From Mucilaginibacter sp. (GTDB lineage: Bacteria; Bacteroidota; Bacteroidia; Sphingobacteriales; Sphingobacteriaceae), in assembly GCF_028288185.1 (NCBI RefSeq), contig NZ_JAQBOF010000028.1, positions 1-64,000 on the forward strand: a stretch of 64,000 nt of DNA, written 5' to 3'. The translations under genes and the position numbers were made by a program. Shown piece by piece: positions 8,475 through 17,229 of this stretch. The notes under the pieces are model-generated. The model searched no databases and was not told the DNA's origin. It worked only from the letters and a program-made list of their open reading frames with translations. The first letter of the stretch is position 1, and each line of letters starts with the position of its first letter.

Positions 8475-9146
8475 ATGAAAAATAAGATCAAGATAGTTTA
8501 TATGGCTGCGCTGGCAATAATAGCCTGGTTTGCTTTATGCCTTCAATTTTATATTTCTATAGCGCAATTCTTGTCTACCGGGCGTACACTGGCTGGAGCA
8601 ATAGTTCATTTATTAAGTTATTATACCATACAGAATAATATACTGGTGGCTTTATCAGTAACCTTACTATTATTAGCACCTGCATCGGCATGGGGTAAGT
8701 TCTTTTCAAGGTCATCGGTTATAACGGCAATTGCTGTTTACATTACTATTGTATGCCTGGTTTACCAAATTATTTTGCGGCCGCAGCATACACCTGTCGG
8801 CTTGTTTAAATTGGCCGATGAACTATTGCACTCGCTCGACCCGGCAATGTTTGTTTTGTTTTGGTTGATATTTATACCCAAAACTAAATTACCGTGGGCA
8901 AAGGCTATCAACTGGCTGCTTTACCCATTGCTATACTGCTTTTATGTTTTAATACGCGGCGCAATATCTGGTTATTATCCTTATAGCTTTATTGATGGCA
9001 ACAAGTTAAGCTATGAGCAAATATTTATAAACAGCGTGTTTTTACTGTTTGCATTTTTAAATGTTGGTTTGCTTTTTATTGGTATAAGCCGTTTAACCCA
9101 AAAAAATAGCTTATTGGCACGGTCTTTATACCATACTAGTTTATAA
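8475..9146 (+). CDS. Pr6Pr family membrane protein
   Basis: A 223-residue protein with six predicted membrane helices. It has the hallmark YYTIQNNILVALS near 50-62, a histidine-containing LLHSLDPAMFVLFWLIF in the middle and YPLLYCFYVLIRGAISGYYPYSFID in the second half. The Pr6Pr family (FAR-17a/AIG1-like) is found in many bacteria and its function is not established. A short lipoprotein gene follows 12 bases after its stop and is probably co-transcribed. Confidence 0.85.
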   Translation: MKNKIKIVYMAALAIIAWFALCLQFYISIAQFLSTGRTLAGAIVHLLSYYTIQNNILVALSVTLLLLAPASAWGKFFSRSSVITAIAVYITIVCLVYQIILRPQHTPVGLFKLADELLHSLDPAMFVLFWLIFIPKTKLPWAKAINWLLYPLLYCFYVLIRGAISGYYPYSFIDGNKLSYEQIFINSVFLLFAFLNVGLLFIGISRLTQKNSLLARSLYHTSL

Positions 9147-9158
9147 AACTTAAATGTT

Positions 9159-9338
9159 ATGAAAAAGTATGTTATAAAAATGATTGCACTGATATTGTTT
9201 ACGTCAGTAGCTATCTCAAGTTGTTCGCTGGAATACCGCCAACAGCGAATGCACAGAAATGATCAAAACGGGCGTGATAATAATGGACATGACCGCGATC
9301 ATCGCGATGACCATCACGATAATAATCATCGTAACTAA
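9159..9338 (+). CDS. Small His/Asp/Asn-rich lipoprotein, 59 residues
   Basis: ATG at 9159, TAA at 9336-9338. Residues 1-22 form a lipoprotein signal with lipobox ISSC, so Cys22 should be lipidated. The remaining 37 residues are strongly hydrophilic, with the tail GHDRDHRDDHHDNNHRN. The gene starts 12 bases after the Pr6Pr gene and is followed by a clear terminator, both supporting a real short gene. The His/Asp tail could bind divalent metal; this is inference. No family recognised. Confidence 0.7.
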   Translation: MKKYVIKMIALILFTSVAISSCSLEYRQQRMHRNDQNGRDNNGHDRDHRDDHHDNNHRN

Positions 9339-9345
9339 TAATTTA

Positions 9346-9377
9346 AAACCCTGTTATATTTAACGGGGTTTGTTTTT
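9346..9377 (+). terminator. Rho-independent terminator
   Basis: Stem AAACCCTGTTA (9346-9356) pairs with TAACGGGGTTT (9361-9371) with one G-T pair, followed by TGTTTTT. It ends the Pr6Pr-lipoprotein transcript. Confidence 0.75.
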
Positions 9378-9449
9378 ATATCGCGTTTAAATTTTACTAT
9401 CTACTAATTACCTTTCCTTTTTTAAATTGCAGGCTTATATACAGGATTA

Positions 9450-10715
9450 ATGCACAGAGGCGCTTTCTTAAATATTTTCTTAATAATTGCGGCCATAAGC
9501 CTGCTGTTTGACTGGTATGTTTTTAATGGCCTCAAAACCTTTACCAACGATTGGCAATCGCAGCGTTCGCGTCAAATTGTACCCTGGGGGTTTCTGGTGA
9601 TCTCTGTTGGTATAACCGCGGCATTTTTACTGGGCTTTGGCAGTTATAGTACAGCAAAGGGGATGACACCTTTCCATGAGTGGATGCTAAGCCTGTTTCT
9701 TACCTTTTTCTTTACCAAGTTGGTTTTCGTACTCGTTTTGTTTTTGGGCGATGTCGGGCGCAGTGCGGTTGGTATATTTAACACCGTAGCTAAACATAAA
9801 GATTCGGTTAGTCATACCTATTTCCCGGCGCGGCGTAAGTTTATTAGCGAGTTGGCTATACTGCTAGCGGCATTTCCATTCTTTGGCTTTTTCTACGCCA
9901 TGTTTAGGGGGAAGTATGATTACAAGGTACATCGCCAAACTATTTACTATGATGACCTGCCCGATGCTTTTGATGGTTTTACCATAACGCAGTTATCTGA
10001 TATCCACTCCGGCAGTTTTGATAATGTGACTGCCATGCAGCGGGGCATTGACCTGGCCCAAAGCCAAAAAAGCGATCTCTTTGTTTTTACCGGCGACCTG
10101 GTTAACAACGCCGCCTGGGAGATAAAACAATATATACCCAATTTTAGCCAATTAAGAGCGTCATACGGGCAGTTCTCCATTCTGGGTAATCATGACTATG
10201 GCGACTATATACATTGGGATAGCGAGGCAGAAAAGGCCGCTAACCTGGATAAACTAAAACAACATCATAAAGACCTGGGCTACCGCCTGATGTTAGACGA
10301 AAACTTAGAGATAGAAAAGGACGGCCAAAAAATCATCCTCATCGGTGTACAAAACTGGGGGCATGGCTTTATTAAAATTGGCAACCTGGATAAAGCATTA
10401 ACAGGTGTTGACCCAAAAGCGTTTAAAATACTCCTATCGCACGATCCCAGCCATTGGGAAGAGAAGGTACGTTATAACCCGGCGAACATTCATCTAACCC
10501 TGTCTGGCCATACGCATGGCGCGCAGTTTGGCGTTGAGGTGGCCGGTTTTAGGTGGAGCCCGGTACAATACCGTTATTTGGATTGGGCGGGTTTGGTTAA
10601 CGAGAAGGACCGATACCTTTATGTAAACCGTGGTTTTGGTTTCCTTGCCTTTTCGGGCAGATTGGGGATCTGGCCAGAGATTACGGTTATTACACTGAAG
10701 AAGAAAGTGGTGTAG
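9450..10715 (+). CDS. Membrane-anchored metallophosphoesterase (YkuE/YaeI-like)
   Basis: A 421-residue protein. The first 150 residues hold four or so hydrophobic segments that anchor it in the inner membrane. The rest is a calcineurin-like phosphoesterase with all metal-ligand blocks: QLSDIHSGS, FTGDLVNN, LGNHDYGD, LSHDPSHW and LSGHTHGAQFG. Relatives include YkuE and YaeI, which act on undecaprenyl or UDP-sugar lipid diphosphates, but the substrate here is unknown. It stands alone, with a repeat-rich gap downstream. Confidence 0.88.
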   Translation: MHRGAFLNIFLIIAAISLLFDWYVFNGLKTFTNDWQSQRSRQIVPWGFLVISVGITAAFLLGFGSYSTAKGMTPFHEWMLSLFLTFFFTKLVFVLVLFLGDVGRSAVGIFNTVAKHKDSVSHTYFPARRKFISELAILLAAFPFFGFFYAMFRGKYDYKVHRQTIYYDDLPDAFDGFTITQLSDIHSGSFDNVTAMQRGIDLAQSQKSDLFVFTGDLVNNAAWEIKQYIPNFSQLRASYGQFSILGNHDYGDYIHWDSEAEKAANLDKLKQHHKDLGYRLMLDENLEIEKDGQKIILIGVQNWGHGFIKIGNLDKALTGVDPKAFKILLSHDPSHWEEKVRYNPANIHLTLSGHTHGAQFGVEVAGFRWSPVQYRYLDWAGLVNEKDRYLYVNRGFGFLAFSGRLGIWPEITVITLKKKVV

Positions 10716-10716
10716 T

Positions 10717-10926
10717 GATTCATAAATAGTGAATCACTTTGAATCACCTGAATCACTTTTTTCTTGTAACATTCTGTAAATAAATTAATTAACGAAACAG
10801 AGTGAATCACCCTGAATCAGTACAAAAGCTAGAAGTTACTTGCTTTAAATAATTGTAAATAAGTTATTTATGTATTTTTAGAGTGATTGCAAAAATCTGA
10901 GTGAATCACTTTTGTGAATCACCTGA
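10717..10926. repeat. Cluster of short GTGAATCAC-type repeats around an AT-rich core
   Basis: At least seven copies of (G/T)TGAATCAC or a close variant occur in two groups: near 10733-10760 at 9-10 base spacing, and near 10801-10820 and 10880-10926. The middle contains TTGTAAATAAGTTATTTA. It lies in the 473-base gap between the phosphoesterase and a small membrane protein gene. A cluster of similar design but a different motif is at 43510-43620. Function unknown. The rest of the gap holds the palindromes listed separately. Confidence 0.6.
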
Positions 10927-10976
10927 CATTAAACTTATTGGTTATAATGGCCTAAATATTTTAACCTGCGCCGTTT

Positions 10977-11125
10977 ACTCACCCTGTCTACGCTACGCTG
11001 GACCACCCTCTCTTTCGCAAGTGAGAAATAGGGTGGTTTGGTTTGCGGTGATCCTCTTCCCGCTAACGGCGAAGAGAGGATCGACAAGCGTAGCGTCCCG
11101 ATAGCTATCGGGATCGGGGTAAATA
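10977..11125. repeat. Composite inverted repeats (dispersed type)
   Basis: Several nested hairpins: CACCCTCTCTTTCGC with GTGAGAAATAGGGTGG, ATCCTCTTCCCGC with GCGAAGAGAGGAT, and the palindrome CCCGATAGCTATCGGG. A related string (CCCGCTTGCGGAAGAGAGG, GATCGAGCGAAGCGATGATC) occurs at 29380-29460. No coding potential is credited to this stretch. Confidence 0.6.
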
Positions 11126-11188
11126 ACCGTTAAATAATCCAAACAATTTTCCCGCTCATAACTTTTATTGGTATAAATACGAAACTAT

Positions 11189-11401
11189 ATGGCAAATAAC
11201 CCCGTAAAATATAATCAAAAACAAAACCACGCAGATAACTGGAAACATAACTGGGAGGTTATGAAACCGTTTGTACATTTTGGCTTTAAAGCTATGGCAT
11301 TAATAGGTGGCGCGTTAATAGGCATTATTAAGTTACTGCCCATGTTGGCACCGCATAAACATGACGAGGGTAAAAAAGAAACCCGCATCATAAAGATCTA
11401 A
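11189..11401 (+). CDS. Small single-pass membrane protein
   Basis: A 70-residue protein with a hydrophilic Asn/Lys-rich N-terminus, one membrane helix (about residues 36-53, MALIGGALIGIIKLLPML) and a charged His/Lys tail. No known domain. The strong terminator directly after it and the absence of a longer competing frame support it as a real gene. Function unknown. Confidence 0.6.
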   Translation: MANNPVKYNQKQNHADNWKHNWEVMKPFVHFGFKAMALIGGALIGIIKLLPMLAPHKHDEGKKETRIIKI

Positions 11402-11423
11402 GTACCGCACACTCGCTGTATTG

Positions 11424-11459
11424 AAAAAAGCGGATATCTTTTTAGATATCTGCTTTTTT
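11424..11459 (+). terminator. Rho-independent terminator
   Basis: Stem AAAAAAGCGGATATCT (11424-11439) pairs with AGATATCTGCTTTTTT (11444-11459) around a TTTT loop. It ends the small membrane protein gene. Confidence 0.88.
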
Positions 11460-11499
11460 GTGCTTTTATTATATCTTAGCCTAATTACCCCTATTAATT

Positions 11500-12381
11500 A
11501 TGACTATTAATTTTTATAAAGCACTACTATTTTGTGCCTTAAGCTGCTGCAGCTTATTGGCGTTGGGCCAAACCAAAAAGAGCGAAAGTGACGATGATGC
11601 CAAAAAATCGGGCCTGAATATCAGCTTAAATTATTTAAGCAACTCTGTATTTATGGGCCGGGCCGATTCTGTACGGACGGCTACCGTTAGCCCGGTAATT
11701 AAATATGCGTTTAGCTCAGGTATCTATCTTTCGGGCGGGCTGGAACTTATCCCCGGACGTAAAAAAAACAAGCTTGATGGCGGCGACCTTACTTTAGGCT
11801 ATGATTTTGATATTACTGATGGTCTGTCGGGCGGCATATCCTATTCCAAACTATTTTACAGCGCTACCAGTACGCAGGTAAGCTCGGCGGTAAGCAGTAC
11901 TTTTAGCGGCAACCTAACTTATAATATTGCCGATATTATAAGCACTACCTTAAACGCCGATTATAATATTAACAAGCAGGGTATAGCCGGCGATATATTT
12001 CTGAACCTTGGCGTTTGCCATGATTTTACATTTGGCGCTAATGATGAATTGTCCATATCTCCTACCATTGAAGCTAATACCGGCACACAAAATTTTTATG
12101 ATGGCTACTTAGTTTACCGCAAACTTAAAAATGCCAAAAAAACCACGGCCGAAACTGCCCTAATACAAGCCTACACAGCCGAATTAAGTCAATATCGCTT
12201 ACTTGACTACGAGTTTTCTTTACCTGTTGAATACTCGGCAGGAAACTTTACCCTAAAAGCTACGCCCATTTATGCAGTGGCGCAAAACGAGTTTAAATCG
12301 GCAGCGGTTGTAAAGGCCTTAGGATTGTCTGCGCAAACGACAGTTTTTTATTTTGATATAGGGGTATCGTTAAAGTTTTAA
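11500..12381 (+). CDS. Predicted outer-membrane beta-barrel protein of unknown family
   Basis: A 293-residue protein with a signal peptide (about 1-23, ends LALGQ) and a mature part of alternating polar/hydrophobic strands rich in Tyr, Ser and Gly. Examples are LNISLNYLSNSVFMGR, GLSGGISYSKLFYSA and SLPVEYSAGNFTLKATPIYAV. It ends in FDIGVSLKF, and a C-terminal Phe after a beta strand is the typical outer-membrane protein ending. It is probably a 10-14 strand barrel. No family name can be given with confidence. Confidence 0.65.
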   Translation: MTINFYKALLFCALSCCSLLALGQTKKSESDDDAKKSGLNISLNYLSNSVFMGRADSVRTATVSPVIKYAFSSGIYLSGGLELIPGRKKNKLDGGDLTLGYDFDITDGLSGGISYSKLFYSATSTQVSSAVSSTFSGNLTYNIADIISTTLNADYNINKQGIAGDIFLNLGVCHDFTFGANDELSISPTIEANTGTQNFYDGYLVYRKLKNAKKTTAETALIQAYTAELSQYRLLDYEFSLPVEYSAGNFTLKATPIYAVAQNEFKSAAVVKALGLSAQTTVFYFDIGVSLKF

Positions 12382-12419
12382 CAGGTTAGTTACTCATAGG
12401 CGGGGTGAGTCCCCAGCCG

Positions 12420-13124
12420 CTATATCATGCTCGACACAATATTAATACTTAAAGCAACTATAGCCGTATTAAAAGCAAACGATACCAAGCCATGTACCCA
12501 GGCCAAACGGCGCATACCACGATCAGATATTTCAACGTCAGATACCTGGAAAGTCATACCAACAACAAACGAGAAATACACAAAATCTAAATAATCGGGT
12601 TCGGTTGATTTGCCTGGAAATTCAAGTCCGCCGACTTCGGTTTTTTCGCCGTCATCGGTGTCTTCATCGTAATACATGTGCGCGTAACGCATGGTAAAGA
12701 GCGTATGTACCAACCACCACGAAACAATTACCGATGCCATTGCCAATAAAACATGTCCGGTAACATCTGCACCGGGGAGACTTTTGGTTGATTTTAATAA
12801 AAACATTATAGCCCCCAAACTTATAACCGATGATGCAATTACAAACAAGAATATAAAGAACCGGCTCGAATCTTGCAGCTTGGCTATTTTACGGATCTCT
12901 TTGGGATGAGCATTTAAAATAATTATCCAGTCCATTATGATAACAGCTAACGCGAAAGCCACCCAGGTAATCAAGGACACCGCCGGCCAGGTAAATTTGG
13001 TATAACTTAAAAGAAATGCGATGATTGCCGCCGCAAATGATATACCAACCCGGTAATGCGCATCAAACTTAAAAAAGGCGTTCTCTGGTAGTTTTTTGAT
13101 TTTTGATAGGATGTTTTTAGCCAT
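12420..13124 (-). CDS. DUF1345 family membrane protein
   Basis: A 234-residue inner-membrane protein with five or so membrane helices. The DUF1345 signature is at the C-terminal half: DYLDFVYFSFVVGMTFQVSDVEISDRGMRRLAWVHG, then a last hydrophobic helix. The family is common in bacteria and of unknown function. It stands between the convergent barrel gene and the ywbE-like gene, on the same strand as the latter and 32 bases downstream of it. Confidence 0.88.
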   Translation of the reverse strand: MAKNILSKIKKLPENAFFKFDAHYRVGISFAAAIIAFLLSYTKFTWPAVSLITWVAFALAVIIMDWIIILNAHPKEIRKIAKLQDSSRFFIFLFVIASSVISLGAIMFLLKSTKSLPGADVTGHVLLAMASVIVSWWLVHTLFTMRYAHMYYDEDTDDGEKTEVGGLEFPGKSTEPDYLDFVYFSFVVGMTFQVSDVEISDRGMRRLAWVHGLVSFAFNTAIVALSINIVSSMI

Positions 13125-13156
13125 TGGGGTATAACGATTTATTAGAAGGCAATATA

Positions 13157-13357
13157 CTATTCTTCGTCAATAATTTCGGCTACGCGGCCAACTTGTCCGT
13201 CCTCTAATCTCACCTTTATCCCACGCGAGTGGTAGGCAGAACTGGTTAGCAGGTCCTTCACAATGCCACGGGTTAATTTGCCCGACCGTTGATCTTTTTT
13301 CAGGATAATGTCAACTTCAAGGCCGGGGTATATGTCGCTTCTGTTTTGTCCGTTCAT
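13157..13357 (-). CDS. ywbE: YwbE family protein
   Basis: A 66-residue protein matching YwbE over its whole length: NRSDIYPGLEVDIILKKDQRSGKLTRGIVKDLLT, then a GIKVRLEDGQVGRV strand. It is a small SH3-like beta-barrel conserved in many bacteria, of unknown function. The start at 13357 is chosen because the 12 codons upstream (MPRFARNDTKK) are translated from the dispersed repeat at 13370-13443 and are not part of the family. DUF1345 lies 32 bases downstream on the same strand. Confidence 0.88.
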   Translation of the reverse strand: MNGQNRSDIYPGLEVDIILKKDQRSGKLTRGIVKDLLTSSAYHSRGIKVRLEDGQVGRVAEIIDEE

Positions 13358-13369
13358 TTGTTTCTTTGT

Positions 13370-13443
13370 GTCATTGCGAGCGAAGCGTGGCAATCGCGAA
13401 CTTTGCAGCGTGCGATTGCTTCGTCGTTCCTCCTCGCAATGAC
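13370..13443. repeat. Dispersed inverted repeat, family R1 copy 2
   Basis: Outer arms TCATTGCGAG (13371-13380) and CTCGCAATGA (13433-13442) enclose inner arms GCAATCGC and GCGATTGC. It shares the GCAATCGCGAACT and GCGATTGCT strings with copy 1 at 2540-2620. It lies between the stop of argH and the start of the ywbE-like gene. Confidence 0.8.
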
Positions 13444-13456
13444 AAATTATAGTTTT

Positions 13457-14791
13457 TTACTTCACCAATTTAGCCACCGCCCAATCAACCGCGTCAAATT
13501 TAAAGCTGCCGACAATTTTAACCATCGCATCAGTAATAAATTCATTGCCTAAATTACCTATGCTGCCCTCGTGGGTATGGTTAACAGTTTTATCTGGGTT
13601 AAATTCGCCTTTTTCTATAGCCAGGCCAACTTGTTTATATGCATCGCGAAACGGTATGCCGTTTAGCACCATCTTATTAACTTCTTCCACACTAAACAAG
13701 TAAGCGTATTTGGGGTCGTTCAGGATCTCGGTATTTACGGTTATGTTTTGCAGCATAAAGGTGGCCATGTGCAGGCAATTCTTCAGATCTGTAAACGCCG
13801 GGAATAGTAGTTCTTTCAGCAGCTGCAACTCGCGGTGATAGCCTGAGGGTAGGTTGGTGGTCATCATGGCAACATCATTTGGCAATGCCTGTAAACGGTT
13901 GCATTTGCCGCGCATAATTTCCCAAACATCTGGGTTCTTTTTATGCGGCATAATGCTGCTGCCGGTGGTCAATGTATCCGGATAGCTTACAAACGCAAAA
14001 TTCTGACTTAAATACAAAGCCTGGTCCATTGCCATTTTAGCCAATGTGGCCGCTATAGATGATAAAGCCTGCGCTATTATCCGCTCGGTCTTACCACGTC
14101 CCATTTGGGCATAAACCACATTGTAGTTCAAACTTTCAAAACCTAATAACTCGGTGGTCATGGTACGGTTTAACGGGAAAGATGAGCCATATCCCGCTGC
14201 CGAACCTAATGGATTTTTATTGGTAATTTTATAAGCCGCTAAAACCAGCTCCAGGTCATCAACCAAACTTTCGGCATACGCCCCAAACCATAACCCGAAT
14301 GACGATGGCATAGCCACCTGCAAATGCGTATAGCCGGGTAGTAAAGTATCTTTATGTTTTTCGCTAAGCGATATTAATTGATCGAACAGTTTTTGGGTTT
14401 CTTCAACCACCTGCTGTAGTTCATGTCTGAAAAATAGTTTCAGATCAACCAGTACCTGGTCATTACGCGAGCGGCCACTGTGGATCTTTTTGCCGGCATC
14501 GCCAATGCGTTGGGTCAACAACATTTCTACCTGCGAGTGTACATCTTCTACACCCGGTTCAATAGTAAACTTACCATTGGCAATATCTGCATAAATATTT
14601 TTAAGCTCGCATTGCACCAGTTCCAGGTCATCGGCACTCATCAGGCCAATGCTTTGTAGCATTTGCGTATGCGCTAAAGATCCCAGTACATCAAAGGCCG
14701 CCATTTGGGCATCAAATTCGGTATCGCGCCCAATGGTAAAGTTCTCTACCAGCTCATTAACATTTATGGTTTTTTGCCAAAGCTTGCTCAT
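13457..14791 (-). CDS. argH: Argininosuccinate lyase
   Basis: A 444-residue enzyme of the fumarase/aspartase superfamily, of usual length. It cleaves argininosuccinate to arginine and fumarate, the last step of arginine synthesis. Visible hallmarks are GRDTEFD at the N-terminus, DVHSQVE, HSGRSRNDQV (about 104-113), YTHLQVAMPSSFG and the superfamily signature GSSIMPHKKNPD with its flexible catalytic serine loop (about 272-283). An M20 deacetylase probably of the same pathway lies 2.6 kb upstream on the same strand, but a glycosidase gene separates them. Confidence 0.95.
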   Translation of the reverse strand: MSKLWQKTINVNELVENFTIGRDTEFDAQMAAFDVLGSLAHTQMLQSIGLMSADDLELVQCELKNIYADIANGKFTIEPGVEDVHSQVEMLLTQRIGDAGKKIHSGRSRNDQVLVDLKLFFRHELQQVVEETQKLFDQLISLSEKHKDTLLPGYTHLQVAMPSSFGLWFGAYAESLVDDLELVLAAYKITNKNPLGSAAGYGSSFPLNRTMTTELLGFESLNYNVVYAQMGRGKTERIIAQALSSIAATLAKMAMDQALYLSQNFAFVSYPDTLTTGSSIMPHKKNPDVWEIMRGKCNRLQALPNDVAMMTTNLPSGYHRELQLLKELLFPAFTDLKNCLHMATFMLQNITVNTEILNDPKYAYLFSVEEVNKMVLNGIPFRDAYKQVGLAIEKGEFNPDKTVNHTHEGSIGNLGNEFITDAMVKIVGSFKFDAVDWAVAKLVK

Positions 14792-14865
14792 ACTGCAAAT
14801 ATGGGAAATATTTTATTGATGGTGATGAAGGAGGTGTATAAGTACGGCAAACAAATTAAAATATC

Positions 14866-15026
14866 AGGAGGCACCTCCGGAGCCCAAATCAATTGGCTAA
14901 TATTATTTCTATAAACAGGCGACTCCCCTGGAGTCAGAAAAAAGTGATAAAAAGAAAAGGCTCCAACGGAGCCTCGTGTTTATAGAAAATTACAGTACAC
15001 GTTACAAGGGCTCTGTAGGAGCCTTC
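14866..15026. repeat. Dispersed repeat cluster, family R3 (GGCTCC/GGAGCC hairpins)
   Basis: Four short hairpins with GGCTCC...GGAGCC-type arms, for instance AGGCTCCAACGGAGCCT near 14957-14974 and GGGCTCTGTAGGAGCC near 15008-15023. TTTCTATAAACA (14907-14918) and its exact inverse TGTTTATAGAAA (14977-14988) face each other. It fills most of the 287-base gap between argH and the glycosidase gene. It looks like a REP/MITE-type element; no protein is encoded. Confidence 0.7.
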
Positions 15027-15078
15027 TAGATTGATTGTTCAGCTTACTTTGCCCCAGATGTTTTTTTTAATAGCTTTC

Positions 15079-17229
15079 TTACAATGCTCGTTTCAAGCCT
15101 TCCCATTTCACCATCCATTGCCCATCTTTCGGAAATCCGGGAGCATTGCCATTAGGCGCGCCGTCCCAGCCAGCCGCCATCATCGCGACAGCATATAACA
15201 ACCCGCCATTACCCGGGAAATAGGGGAAAGGCCCGCCACCACCTACCAGGCCGTGTTGCTCCAAATCAAAGCTTTTATAATTTAATAGATACTCAATGGC
15301 TTTATCGCCATGGCCCAGGCGTGCAGCACACATAGCCAGCATCGGGAAATCCCAGCCCCAGGTACGATCAAAGCGCCAGGTTTCACCAACTTTGTTAAAT
15401 GTTCTTTCCATGGTCGGGACATCCACGCCATCGCCGGGCAGCAGGCCGTAAGCACCCGTTAATGCCGGGTGCTCAAAATTGTACTTGGTCCACATGTTGG
15501 TTATGTTTTCCCATGATTCATATAGGCCATCCTTTACCGGTAATTTGGATAGTTTAGCTAAGACCTCTGCATATTTTGGCTCGGTAGGCAGTTTTAACCG
15601 CTTTCTCCATTTTTGAGCAAGCAATAAGCCGGTTCGCCAATAACTCAACTCAAACGTAGGATTATAGCAAGTCCTCGGGTCAGCATTTTCTGATACCACC
15701 TGTAGTGGGTAGCCTAATATGTAACGATCCTGCTCTTTGTTATAATATGGGTATGATGCCATAAAATTGGCTGTCTGTATCACTACTTTGCCCCATTTTG
15801 CTAATGTCTCTTTGTTGGGATTTGTGCGATACGCCAACTCAGCAAAGAATATCGGATGCGGTTGCTGCCAGATCAACAGCGGGTTTATCTCGTTGGGCCA
15901 TTCCCAGTGCTCATTATCGCCTACTGTTTTTGGCCAACGCGCGCCTTCATAACCTTGTTTTTTAGCACGATCTATAGAGGTTTGTAAATTAGAGTCGTAC
16001 ACCCGCATGCTTTTATCCATCAACGGCAAACGCCCCCAAAGAGCGTAATGCGCTTCGTGCCACCATATCATCTCGAAATGGTATTTACCAAACCAGCCAT
16101 TATTAACCAGACCACTTTCCTGTGGCGGGGTCGAACCGATCTCATTAACCGCCATCACGTATTGCGACAATACTATCCTTCTTTCCAGTTCCATCCATCG
16201 AGGATCTTTACTGCCCGATAGATCAATGGCGCCACCACTTTTCCAGAAGTTGGCCCAATGGATCTCACTTGCTTTTTTAATATCAGCAAAAGTTGATAGC
16301 GGGGTTTTTAGTGGAGTTTTTGAAAATGATAGCACAATATCTACCTGGGTTTTACCCGTAGGCATCAGTTCATACCGATGTGGTTTGGTGTTTTTAATGG
16401 TCGCGCCGTTTGCCCATTTTAAGTTAACGTCAAACTTGGTACCATCCAGCGTGCGATGAAAAATTGCACTATTACTAGTTAGGCTGGCTTGTGTTTGATG
16501 TTTATCCGGACTGTTCCAATCGGCCCCATTGCCAAATTCGCCATGCGATGCATAAGGGAACTCTAAAAAGAAACCAATTTGCCCGTCATTCAAATCCGGT
16601 GCTTCTACATGTATGGCAATGCCGTCGCGGTTAGGGTCGCCAATGGTAGTTATTTTTACGGATTTCCCATCAACCTCGAATGTGCTTGTTGCAATGCCGG
16701 TCCACATATCCAGTTTTTGAAGCAGGTTTTGCAGATCGTTCAATACAACAGATGATCCGTCTTTTTTCTTCAATATAAAACCAAAACGACCCAGGTTTAG
16801 TCGCTGCGGATTTCCTCTCATCCAATTGATCAATTCTTTTTGCTCCGGATTTGAGACGTCATGCCATACCATTCGGCCCTGGGTATCCCATTCCTGGCCT
16901 TTAAAATCGGCAGGTGTTTGCCCGTTAGGCTCAGGGAACTTATGCCAGCCCCAATCGGACATGGTATTAGCACCTTGCGAAAATGTTTGCAAGCCGGTAA
17001 TATCAAATCCGAAAGCAAAATGGCCATTGCCTACTTGGGTAGGACCTGGTAAGTTCCTGTCGGTGATGGTGAGTTTATGCCGGGTTACTAAAGCTTTGCG
17101 GTCTATTTTTATTGCTTGTTGCGCATCGGCAGCCTGTAAAAAGATCATTGATAAAAATAGCAATGTAGCCTTTCGTGCAGCTTTTTGGAATAATAGATTT
17201 TTAACGATCATATTGTAAATATTAATCAA
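15079..17229 (-). CDS. Secreted putative six-hairpin glycosidase (GH65/GH95-like)
   Basis: A 716-residue protein with a signal peptide; the most likely start is the second Met, giving MIVKNLLF and a cleavage after LQAADAQ. The N-terminal 300 residues look like a beta-sandwich. The second half has the Trp/Glu/His-rich helical strings of an (alpha/alpha)6 barrel, notably NNGWFGKYHFEMIWWHEAHY (about 395-414), NEHWEWPNEINPLLIWQQPH and RTWGWDFPMLAMCAARLG. The FEMIWWHEAHYALWGR block parallels the FWDTE block of GH65 enzymes. The substrate is unknown and the family number is uncertain. It separates argH from the M20 gene. Confidence 0.6.
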   Translation of the reverse strand: MINIYNMIVKNLLFQKAARKATLLFLSMIFLQAADAQQAIKIDRKALVTRHKLTITDRNLPGPTQVGNGHFAFGFDITGLQTFSQGANTMSDWGWHKFPEPNGQTPADFKGQEWDTQGRMVWHDVSNPEQKELINWMRGNPQRLNLGRFGFILKKKDGSSVVLNDLQNLLQKLDMWTGIATSTFEVDGKSVKITTIGDPNRDGIAIHVEAPDLNDGQIGFFLEFPYASHGEFGNGADWNSPDKHQTQASLTSNSAIFHRTLDGTKFDVNLKWANGATIKNTKPHRYELMPTGKTQVDIVLSFSKTPLKTPLSTFADIKKASEIHWANFWKSGGAIDLSGSKDPRWMELERRIVLSQYVMAVNEIGSTPPQESGLVNNGWFGKYHFEMIWWHEAHYALWGRLPLMDKSMRVYDSNLQTSIDRAKKQGYEGARWPKTVGDNEHWEWPNEINPLLIWQQPHPIFFAELAYRTNPNKETLAKWGKVVIQTANFMASYPYYNKEQDRYILGYPLQVVSENADPRTCYNPTFELSYWRTGLLLAQKWRKRLKLPTEPKYAEVLAKLSKLPVKDGLYESWENITNMWTKYNFEHPALTGAYGLLPGDGVDVPTMERTFNKVGETWRFDRTWGWDFPMLAMCAARLGHGDKAIEYLLNYKSFDLEQHGLVGGGGPFPYFPGNGGLLYAVAMMAAGWDGAPNGNAPGFPKDGQWMVKWEGLKRAL

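Noticed and set aside
9115..9130. TGGCAC box before the small lipoprotein gene
   Set aside because: The -12 half reads TTAT without the conserved G and the box lies inside the Pr6Pr coding region, so it is too weak to call sigma54-like.
10901..11104. Open frame of 67 codons on the plus strand
   Set aside because: It runs through the composite inverted repeats, has no ribosome-binding context and no protein-like pattern.
13358..13393. N-terminal extension of YwbE (MPRFARNDTKK)
   Set aside because: These codons come from the flank of the dispersed R1 repeat and are not part of the YwbE family; the Met at 13357 fits the family start.
14705..14914. Open frame of 69 codons on the plus strand
   Set aside because: It overlaps the argH start antisense and then the R3 repeat cluster; no coding character.
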